Positions 14,906 to 20,946 of a stretch of 20,946 nt of DNA are shown piece after piece. The notes below the pieces were generated by a model that made no database searches, had not been told where the DNA came from, and saw only the letters and a list, made by a program, of their open reading frames with translations. Positions within the stretch are counted from its first letter, which is position 1. Every line of letters begins with the position of its first letter. This DNA is from Actinomycetota bacterium. GTDB lineage: Bacteria > Actinomycetota > Humimicrobiia > Humimicrobiales > Humimicrobiaceae. The stretch lies in NCBI GenBank assembly GCA_016932375.1, contig JAFGDA010000021.1, forward strand, positions 1 to 20,946. The letters are read 5' to 3'. The position numbers and the translations under genes are program-made.

Positions 14906-16261
14906 TTATTTTTTTGGAAGCATGCTCTTCCCTGTTTTAATATAACCAACAATTGGTATGTTTGCCGGACATACATATGCGCATGAACCGCATTCGATAC
15001 AATTTTCTATATAATAATCCCTGCATGCTCCATAATTTCCTTTTTTTACGTTCCTTACATATTCAAGAGGCATAAGATTCATGGGGCATGCCCTTATGCA
15101 TCTCCCACAATTTATACAATTTTTTTCAATGGATTCCCTTCCGTCCATAATAAGAATACAGTTAGTGGCTTTTATGACAGGAAAATCGGTGTCTACCAGA
15201 ATATTTCCCATCATGGGACCACCCATAATAACCCTGCATTCCTTTGCTTCCCTTAGCCCACACAGTCCAATCAACTCTATTATGGGGGTACCGATCCTCA
15301 CAAGGAAATTTTTAGGGTTTTCAAAACCACCGGTAACAGTGACCACTTTTTCTACCAGAGGCTTGCCTTCAATAACTGCTTCATAAACCGCCTTTGCTGT
15401 GGCTACATTATTTACCACGGTCCCAACATCCAGTGGAAGCCCTCCCATGGGTACTGTACGGTTCACTATTGTTTTTATCAGGCTTTTCTCTGCTCCCATG
15501 GGATATCTTGAAGGCAGCGATACCACTTTATATTTATCCGTAAAACCCATCTGTTCCATAAGGCTTGAAATATATTCTATTGCATCTCTTTTATTGTCTT
15601 CGATTGCTATATATATTTCTCCGGGTGAAAGAATCCTGCTTATTATGTACAGGCCTGCAAGAACCTGTTTTCCATATTCCAGCATAATCCGGTGGTCAGA
15701 TGTTATAAAGGGCTCGCATTCGCAACCGTTAAGTATAACTATATCAATCTTTTTTCCAGGAGGTGGTTTCAGCTTTACATGGGTGGGAAAAGTAGCTCCA
15801 CCCAGGCCTACAATACCTGACTCACGTATTAGGGCCAGGATGACCTCATCAGTCAATGAATCAATGATACCTTTAAGCTTTTTATAGTCACCGGAATTAC
15901 ATATATCAAATTTTTTTTCCATTTCAATCCAGTGATCCTCTCCATCGGATTCTATTATTACAGCATCCATGAGGGCACTTGTTGAAGGGTTTACAAGTTT
16001 TGTAATTCTTGCTATTTTTCCGGATACCGGGGAGTGTATTGGAGCCGAGACATAATTGCCCGAATCAGCAATCTTCTGGCCTGTTTTCACTATATTGCCG
16101 CGTTCTACAATAAATTTACAGGGTGCACCAAGACTCTGCTGAAGCGCGACGGTGGCTTTTGACGGAAATGGAAGTATCTCTATTGGTTTACTGGCAGTGA
16201 ATTTATTCTCTCGTAGGTGAAGCCCCCTGAAAGCGCTTTTTTTCCTGATTACTGGTATCAT
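14906..16261 (-). CDS. rnfC: Rnf complex NADH/FMN subunit RnfC
   Basis: Peripheral cytoplasmic subunit, 451 residues, that exchanges electrons with NAD(H) through FMN and iron-sulfur clusters. The nucleotide-binding region shows GIVGLGGATFPTHVK (149-163) and NGCECEPF (178-185). Two [4Fe-4S] ferredoxin motifs follow: C382/C385/C388/C392 and C421/C424/C427/C431. An N-terminal barrel-like stretch (about 25-100) is typical. The long repeat-rich tail of enterobacterial RsxC is absent, as in anaerobe-type RnfC. No clear Shine-Dalgarno precedes the ATG, which lies 39 bases after the apbE stop. MIPVIRKKSAFRGLHL aligns well with known N-termini, so I keep this start. Confidence 0.96.
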   Translation of the reverse strand: MIPVIRKKSAFRGLHLRENKFTASKPIEILPFPSKATVALQQSLGAPCKFIVERGNIVKTGQKIADSGNYVSAPIHSPVSGKIARITKLVNPSTSALMDAVIIESDGEDHWIEMEKKFDICNSGDYKKLKGIIDSLTDEVILALIRESGIVGLGGATFPTHVKLKPPPGKKIDIVILNGCECEPFITSDHRIMLEYGKQVLAGLYIISRILSPGEIYIAIEDNKRDAIEYISSLMEQMGFTDKYKVVSLPSRYPMGAEKSLIKTIVNRTVPMGGLPLDVGTVVNNVATAKAVYEAVIEGKPLVEKVVTVTGGFENPKNFLVRIGTPIIELIGLCGLREAKECRVIMGGPMMGNILVDTDFPVIKATNCILIMDGRESIEKNCINCGRCIRACPMNLMPLEYVRNVKKGNYGACRDYYIENCIECGSCAYVCPANIPIVGYIKTGKSMLPKK

Positions 16262-16300
16262 ATTTTATTATGGATATAAAAGACTACTAAATATTGTATT

Positions 16301-17335
16301 CTACTCAATATAACCCAAAAGTCCAGAAGATTTATATACATTTCTTTCAGAATCTATAATCAATGACTCGACGTTACCAAGGCTCTCCACCAGTTCCATG
16401 CCATCCTCCGGTCCCATTACAAATACAGCAGTGGCAAGGACATCCGCTTCGGTGCATGTATCTGCAATTATGGTTACGCTTATGCAGCTGCTGGCAGAAT
16501 ATCCGGTTTTTGGATCACTTATATGATGGACTTCTTTCTCAGGGTCATAATACCGGTAGTAATTGCCGGAAGTGGCAACTGCCCTGCCTTCAAATATAAA
16601 AGTAGGCAGTGATTCCATACCTGACTCCTGGTTATCAGGATCATCAGGATCCCTTAGTTTAACCGACCACTTACTCCCGTCAGGTTTTGAACCTATTGTC
16701 CCGATATCACCCCCTGCATCTACAAGGGCATATTTTATACCATGTTCACCTATAACTTCCAGTGCCCGGTCCACTGCATATCCTTTAGCGATTCCACCTA
16801 AGGTTACTGCCATGTCCTTTTGTTTGAATGAGATTTTGTTTTCATCCACTTCTATCATGTCCGAACCCACAAGCCTGAGGGCCTCTCCTACGGTCTTTTC
16901 CTGGACCTCTTCACTTTCCTGCCACAGGCCTTCACTCCAGAGTTTAAGAACGGGCTGTATGGTTATGTCAAAACTTCCCCCGGTTATTTCAGAGTATTCT
17001 TTGGATAGCCTTATCAGTTCCACGAGATCCGGTGACGGGTTTTCTATATAACCTTCCCGGTTTAAAAATGAAACTTCGCTTTCTTCATCATAGATGCTTG
17101 CTATCTTCTCTATAAGGGCAATGCTTTCAAATGCGGCATCTATGGATTTTTCCGCTTCCTCCTGAGGCCCATATACAGTTATATTTACATATGTCCCCAT
17201 CATCTCACGGCTTTCCTCAAACCTGTCAATTACCCTGAACTGGCATGAAGAAAACAACACTATCATGGTAAAGATTGCAATAATAGATACAAATACGATT
17301 AAATTCTTGATTTTTTTAAAAAAGAATATCCCCAA
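16301..17335 (-). CDS. apbE: FAD:protein FMN transferase ApbE, predicted lipoprotein
   Basis: Attaches FMN from FAD onto threonines of target proteins, here most likely RnfG and RnfD, which are encoded just downstream. Family motifs (numbered from ATG 17350) are MMGTYVNITVYG (50-61), GGIAKGYAVD (185-194), DAGGD (211-215), SGNYYR (261-266), HHISDPKTG (275-283) and EADVLATAVFVMG (301-313). The N-terminus has a KKIK patch, a hydrophobic core and LFSSC, a plausible though imperfect lipobox (phenylalanine at -3), suggesting an outward-facing lipoprotein. I prefer TTG 17335 because AAAGGAG lies five bases upstream. ATG 17350 lacks a site and adds only five residues. It is the first gene of the Rnf run, 70-85 bases downstream of the DRL-family gene. 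Confidence 0.94.
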   Translation of the reverse strand: MGIFFFKKIKNLIVFVSIIAIFTMIVLFSSCQFRVIDRFEESREMMGTYVNITVYGPQEEAEKSIDAAFESIALIEKIASIYDEESEVSFLNREGYIENPSPDLVELIRLSKEYSEITGGSFDITIQPVLKLWSEGLWQESEEVQEKTVGEALRLVGSDMIEVDENKISFKQKDMAVTLGGIAKGYAVDRALEVIGEHGIKYALVDAGGDIGTIGSKPDGSKWSVKLRDPDDPDNQESGMESLPTFIFEGRAVATSGNYYRYYDPEKEVHHISDPKTGYSASSCISVTIIADTCTEADVLATAVFVMGPEDGMELVESLGNVESLIIDSERNVYKSSGLLGYIE

Positions 17336-17340
17336 TAATG

Positions 17341-17347
17341 CTCCTTT
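17341..17347 (-). promoter_or_regulatory. Ribosome binding site that decides the apbE start
   Basis: AAAGGAG on the minus strand falls inside the first codons of the ATG 17350 frame and five bases before an in-frame TTG (17335). The usual spacing argues that TTG is the true start. The gap 17351-17420 upstream is almost all A and T and shows an AT-only palindrome, but no convincing promoter or GC-rich terminator. Read-through from the DRL-family gene is therefore possible. Confidence 0.55.
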
Positions 17348-17420
17348 CATTGATTTGCCAGGAATTTACTATGATTCTTCAAATAGTTTTCTTAAAATAA
17401 AATATTTTAAAAAATCATTT

Positions 17421-18911
17421 TTAAAACATACTGTCCTGCAGTCTTCTCAATCTCCATACCATTGATTTCCCAGGCAGATTCACATCATTATATGTTATGG
17501 GCTCATTTTTTTCCAGAGTTCTTTTTACCACTGCACCCTCGGCCAGGCCTACAGGCAGGAAGCCTTCTTTTAATGAGGTTTTATATTCTTCAATAAGTCC
17601 ATAGACCGTATATCCGCCTATCCTGTCTATCCTTTCGCCACAGGCAATATCCTTTTTGGCTATGGTTATTACTTCGGAAACCAGCCCTTTTAGAGGCACT
17701 ATGGTGGGCTCATTATAAAAATATGCTGAAGCGATTGATATGGGGGTCTCCATGCTTGTAAGGTGGTATGGCCGGTACAGCAGGTAATTGGGGCCGTCCC
17801 CGAAAAGCAGGTATTTCAGTTCTTCCTTTAGCACTTTGTTCTTTGTTGTATAGACCAGGAATACACCTGGAGCAAGGTTGCCGATTACAAAATCCACTAT
17901 CCCCTTCTGGTTCAGTATCCCTCCTTCGCCTTTAAGCCTGAAAATATCAAGCAGGTCCGCTATATCTGATTTTGGCCCGTGCATCCCCCTGCAATCAGGT
18001 ATGAGTCCAGTTGCGTTTGACATGCAGGCCATTTCTATCATGGACTTTGTTCCGTCTACAAAAGATGTCATCATATACGGATTGGAGCCTTTTATCCTTG
18101 CGTACCCGGCCAGTGTATCCGGGTTCGCTTCCCTGTCAAGGGGATTGTTTTTACCCTTGCCGGCAGCAACTACCTCAAATCCAAGTGAAACTGCAAAATC
18201 ATATAATTCCTTTAACGCTGCAGGTTCGTCACCTGCAGACAACGTATATACTATGCCAGCGATATCAGCCATTTTTTTAAGTATGGGGCCTATTGTTACA
18301 TCCATTTCAACATTCAGCGTAACAATGTGTTTGCGGGAAAGAATTGAACCAAGGGTAATTACGGCTCCTGTATCAGGGTTTCCTGTAGCATCCACAATAA
18401 CATCAATATCATCAATCTGGAGCAGGAAGCCGGGTTCATCAGATACTACTATTTTCTTTTCTGACAGTGCCTTCTTAATTTTTTCCTGGACTACCTTATC
18501 AGGTTTAATATCAAGGCAGGCCTCCTGAATGACGCTTGCCATATCCGGCAAATTATCTTTTACGGTTTTCCCTGTTTTATAAGCATCCATACCTGCGGTT
18601 CCTGCAGCAGGTATCGATAATTGTTCATATTTCATAAGACCATCAACAAATCTTTTTAATACTTCACCAAGGCCTTCTCCCCTGGGTGCGTGATCCTTAT
18701 GGCATATCATTTCAAGTTGACTGTCCATTCCTGAAAGCATATTCATGGTCCTGTCCATGTTGCGGTCACATATTCCAACTACTTTCATACCGTCAAGTTC
18801 CATAAGATGCGAGAAAAGGCTTCTCCCCATCTGGCCAAGACCTATAATACCGACCTTTATGCTTTTTCCCTCTCCGGAAAGCTCTTTAATTTTTCGATGC
18901 AGACCAAACAT
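17421..18911 (-). CDS. Homoserine-dehydrogenase-like NAD(P)-dependent oxidoreductase with SAF domain (DRL family)
   Basis: A 496-residue predicted cytosolic dehydrogenase. An N-terminal Rossmann fold is shown by KVGIIGLGQMGRSL (19-32) and a second nucleotide-domain stretch IDVIVDATGNPDTG. The middle contains conserved-looking segments such as SAGDEPAALKELYDF and AAGKGKNNPLDREANPD. The C-terminus (about 414-481, KKDIACGERIDRIGGYTVYG to EPITYNDV) resembles a SAF domain. This layout matches the homoserine-dehydrogenase-like family that includes the DXR-like (DRL, DXR-II) reductoisomerase of Brucella. Many members are uncharacterised, so an isoprenoid role is only one possibility. The ATG lacks a well-spaced Shine-Dalgarno (GGGAGG is 16 bases away). 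An in-frame short ORF ends 12 bases upstream. Confidence 0.75.
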   Translation of the reverse strand: MFGLHRKIKELSGEGKSIKVGIIGLGQMGRSLFSHLMELDGMKVVGICDRNMDRTMNMLSGMDSQLEMICHKDHAPRGEGLGEVLKRFVDGLMKYEQLSIPAAGTAGMDAYKTGKTVKDNLPDMASVIQEACLDIKPDKVVQEKIKKALSEKKIVVSDEPGFLLQIDDIDVIVDATGNPDTGAVITLGSILSRKHIVTLNVEMDVTIGPILKKMADIAGIVYTLSAGDEPAALKELYDFAVSLGFEVVAAGKGKNNPLDREANPDTLAGYARIKGSNPYMMTSFVDGTKSMIEMACMSNATGLIPDCRGMHGPKSDIADLLDIFRLKGEGGILNQKGIVDFVIGNLAPGVFLVYTTKNKVLKEELKYLLFGDGPNYLLYRPYHLTSMETPISIASAYFYNEPTIVPLKGLVSEVITIAKKDIACGERIDRIGGYTVYGLIEEYKTSLKEGFLPVGLAEGAVVKRTLEKNEPITYNDVNLPGKSMVWRLRRLQDSMF

Positions 18912-19155
18912 TTTAAAAAATCTTTATCCTCCCACGGCGCTGTTTAAAAATGTTTTAGTAAAGTTTCCCTCAATTCCTCCAAACATTTTTACCGCAACCA
19001 TTCTTTTAATAATATTAAATATTTTCAAATACCGCTGTATAAGTATAATATTGCAGCAGTTTTTATACCAGATGGTATTTACATGCCGTTTTCATACCTT
19101 GAACCTTGTGTTAAAAGTTTAAATAATTTAAAAACCATATAAATATCCGGATAAA
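18912..19155 (-). promoter_or_regulatory. Intergenic regulatory region upstream of the DRL-family gene
   Basis: This 244-bp AT-rich gap carries a perfect two-sided palindrome ATACCA-GA-TGGTAT (19065-19078). Read on the minus strand, a -10-like TATACT lies at 19042-19047, and a 17-base spacer places the -35 position exactly on the inner palindrome arm (TGGTAT). That arm is a poor -35, so an activator site overlapping the -35 is plausible. A third ATACC copy is at 19094-19098. The predicted leader of about 125 bases contains a 25-codon ORF (18924-19001). No terminator for the upstream lipoprotein gene is obvious. Confidence 0.35.
18924..19001 (-). CDS. Possible 25-residue upstream ORF in the leader of the DRL-family gene
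   Basis: ATG to TAA on the minus strand encodes MVAVKMFGGIEGNFTKTFLN followed by SAVGG. It lies in the same reading frame as the DRL-family gene and is separated from its ATG by the stop codon plus four codons. No strong Shine-Dalgarno precedes either possible ATG (19001 or 18986). The composition is less AT-rich than the surrounding gap, which is the only hint of coding. Chance is a serious alternative. Confidence 0.18.
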   Translation of the reverse strand: MVAVKMFGGIEGNFTKTFLNSAVGG

Positions 19156-20550
19156 TCACTCTATAAATTCAATGGAATTTCTCATGTCCATACAGGCCTC
19201 ACTGGCATATTTCAGGTAATCATTACTTGAAACCCTGAACAGTACATACATTTTTTTATTATGCAGTATATAGCTGAAGGCTGCATTCCAGTATTCCGTT
19301 TTATCCTGTAAATAATAACTGTATTCTATTTCCTTAAAAGGCACATCCCCTATTTTTCCCTCGCTTTCTTTCTTTTTTATATCAGGCTTTTCACCTGACC
19401 CTGATTCAATGACTCCCTGTAATAGATTATCAGAAAACCCGGATAACTCATTCTGCCCCGGATAATAACCATCTTTGTAAACCCACATATATACTACAAA
19501 ATCTTTCTCAGGTTTATCAGGATAAAACCTTACCCTCAGGCCTGATTCCTCTTCCCCTTCTTCAAAAGACCATGACCGGGGATAATTTATCCTGAATCCA
19601 TAACCTGTATTTTCGTAAACAGTTGCTTCATTTACTGCTTCACCCATATAATCATAAGGTTTTGTTTCAAATACTTCCCCTGCAGATTTTATGCCATTGT
19701 GTATGATTTCAACCCTGTAGTCACCTATTGGCCAGGGAATCTCATTGTATATCTCAAATATTACATAACCCGGGAAATAACATCCTTCATTAACAGTATA
19801 ACTGCTCTTTCCAGACAGTTCTCCCCCGTTTCCATACCATTGTAACTCGACAAGGTCTCCAGGTATCCTGTAATCAAGCTCCACAAATACGAATACGGTT
19901 TCATCCTGGTAAAACATGGTCTTTTGACCGGAAGGTTTCCCTTCCTTATCAATTCCGCCCGAAAATATTACATCCTTAACTTTCGCCAGGGGTTCCTTGA
20001 TAGTGAATAAGGAAGAAGCCTTAAGCTCACTGTTGTGGTAAAACTCAACAACATAGTTACCCGGTTCACCTATTATGGGGTCGCTTCCATGCGGTACAAG
20101 TTTGTGGGAGAGATAGCCTTCCATATACCTGGTTTCACCGGTAGAATATACATTAGCCGCATCTGCCAGTACAAAGCCGGTCCCCGTATTTTTCCATGTG
20201 AATCTCCAGGTGTCGCCAGGTTTTACTCCCGAGACATTAATAGTTGCATATATACTTTCAGCCTCAATATCAAATTGTCCGGTAACATTAACAGGGGAAA
20301 AATTTTCTTCATCCACGCTGCTGCATATGTAAAGTTCGCTAAATTCAGCAGCAGGACGGCATGAAACAAGTGGTATTAAAGCTGGCATCAAGAAGGACAT
20401 CAAAAGGAAAGCCGCCACAGGCCATCGCAAAGATACGGTTTTACTGGTATTTTTGAGAAATACCCTCAATTTCCTGGCGAAACTGCCACTTAATGGTTCC
20501 GCTTCCGGTAACAGCACAAGCTTTCCGATGAATTTTATAAAAGGCTTCAC
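19156..20550 (-). CDS. Predicted lipoprotein with duplicated Ig-like domains and a PsbP/DUF1795-like C-terminus
   Basis: Function unknown, 464 residues. A hydrophobic segment (about 44-60) ends in LVSC, a plausible lipobox with C64 as the lipidated residue, so the mature protein would be surface anchored. Two beta-rich repeats follow (about 70-190 and 192-300). Both contain a GD..W.F.W / GD..ELQW element and end with G(N/D)YxVExxHN then F. The last part (about 317-464, YGFRINYPRSWSF to MRNSIEFIE) looks like a PsbP or DUF1795-type domain. GTG 20550 lies three bases after the cupin stop, with AGGGGG about 12 bases upstream. A 63-residue pre-lipobox leader is unusually long, and an internal start (for example TTG at codon 28) would give a normal-length signal peptide. 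Confidence 0.7.
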   Translation of the reverse strand: MKPFIKFIGKLVLLPEAEPLSGSFARKLRVFLKNTSKTVSLRWPVAAFLLMSFLMPALIPLVSCRPAAEFSELYICSSVDEENFSPVNVTGQFDIEAESIYATINVSGVKPGDTWRFTWKNTGTGFVLADAANVYSTGETRYMEGYLSHKLVPHGSDPIIGEPGNYVVEFYHNSELKASSLFTIKEPLAKVKDVIFSGGIDKEGKPSGQKTMFYQDETVFVFVELDYRIPGDLVELQWYGNGGELSGKSSYTVNEGCYFPGYVIFEIYNEIPWPIGDYRVEIIHNGIKSAGEVFETKPYDYMGEAVNEATVYENTGYGFRINYPRSWSFEEGEEESGLRVRFYPDKPEKDFVVYMWVYKDGYYPGQNELSGFSDNLLQGVIESGSGEKPDIKKKESEGKIGDVPFKEIEYSYYLQDKTEYWNAAFSYILHNKKMYVLFRVSSNDYLKYASEACMDMRNSIEFIE

Positions 20551-20553
20551 CCG

Positions 20554-20898
20554 CTACTTCTGCCCCCTGTTGGGTACTGCACAGATCATGCTCATTCCCT
20601 CCCTGCCTGCCCTGAACTGATGCGTCTCCATTGGCATTACAAGTATGAAATCACCTTTCTCGACTGGTGTTTCCTTCTCCTTCCCCACAACAGACCCGCT
20701 TCCGGAGATAACATAGACTTCATGCTCCCAGTCATGTTCATGCAGCGGGGTATAACCTCCGGGACTAATTTCAAAAACACGCATGGCAAAAGAAGGAGTT
20801 CCGTCAGATGCAGTCAACATGGGATGAAACCTTATACCGCTCATCTGGCTGTCTTCCATAATCCGGCCTCCGGAATCTTTGAACTTTTTAATTTTCAT
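20554..20898 (-). CDS. Small cupin-domain protein
   Basis: Single-domain cupin of 114 residues, probably a metal-binding beta barrel in the cytosol; substrate unknown. Cupin motif 1 is seen as PLHEHDWEHEVYVISGSG (51-68), with likely metal ligands H53, H55 and E60 (or H59). Motif 2 is GDFILVMPMETHQF (82-95), with H93. AAGGAA lies about six bases before the ATG. The next gene, the lipoprotein, begins three bases after this stop codon, so the two are probably cotranscribed. The 48 bases upstream to the window edge are too few to judge a promoter. Confidence 0.88.
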   Translation of the reverse strand: MKIKKFKDSGGRIMEDSQMSGIRFHPMLTASDGTPSFAMRVFEISPGGYTPLHEHDWEHEVYVISGSGSVVGKEKETPVEKGDFILVMPMETHQFRAGREGMSMICAVPNRGQK

Positions 20899-20946
20899 GA
20901 CAGTTCCTTACCTTTTCGAGGGCATAATTTAAAAATATGGCGCTAT

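Noticed and set aside
17380..17420. TAAAATATTTTA palindrome after the DRL-family gene as a terminator
   Set aside because: It contains only A and T, so the hairpin would be weak, and the region is uniformly AT-rich.
19073..19098. GGTATT...TCATACC as a possible NikR operator
   Set aside because: Half-sites resemble GTATGA/TCATAC, but the spacing is 11 rather than 16 bases and the left half matches poorly.

Overview
The window looks like ordinary chromosome from an anaerobic bacterium. A complete Rnf ferredoxin:NAD+ oxidoreductase operon with its flavin transferase, a PflX-type radical SAM protein and a B12-reactivation-like protein all point to an anaerobic lifestyle. Coding regions have moderate GC and favour AGG (Arg) and ATA (Ile) codons, while the gaps are AT-rich. 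I cannot name the lineage. A Bacillota-like or deep-branching candidate phylum would fit. I saw no rRNA, recognisable tRNA, insertion sequence, CRISPR or phage gene. No intergenic gap exceeds about 250 bases.

Left third (99-6117) is mainly DNA and protein repair. A PflX-family radical SAM gene converges on, and slightly overlaps, a divergent PolX-type DNA polymerase/PHP gene. A 134-bp divergent gap then leads to pcm (protein-isoaspartate methyltransferase), a second canonical polX, and nth (endonuclease III), which overlaps polX in an ATGA. The two PolX proteins are paralogs. The first keeps the polymerase and PHP metal residues but has degenerate helix-hairpin-helix DNA-binding motifs.

Middle (6259-11103): on the minus strand yhaO (Mre11/SbcD-like nuclease), yhaN (Rad50/SbcC-like ATPase with a membrane hairpin) and nikR (nickel-responsive repressor) run in one direction. 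A stand-alone MetH-activation-domain protein diverges from them behind a good-looking promoter.

Right half (11135-20898) is all on the minus strand. Read in the direction of transcription it holds a cupin gene, a duplicated-domain lipoprotein, a 244-bp regulatory-looking gap, a homoserine-dehydrogenase-like/SAF-domain reductase (DRL family), then apbE-rnfC-rnfD-rnfG-rnfE-rnfA-rnfB. ApbE would attach FMN to the threonines visible in RnfD and RnfG. RnfC and RnfB carry the NADH and ferredoxin sides, and RnfA, RnfD and RnfE form the ion-translocating membrane part.

Most of the window is conventional. The best candidates for a second look are the asymmetric PolX pair around pcm, the YhaON-NikR linkage, the stand-alone B12-reactivation-like protein, and the promoter-proximal palindrome plus short in-frame upstream ORF before the DRL-family gene.
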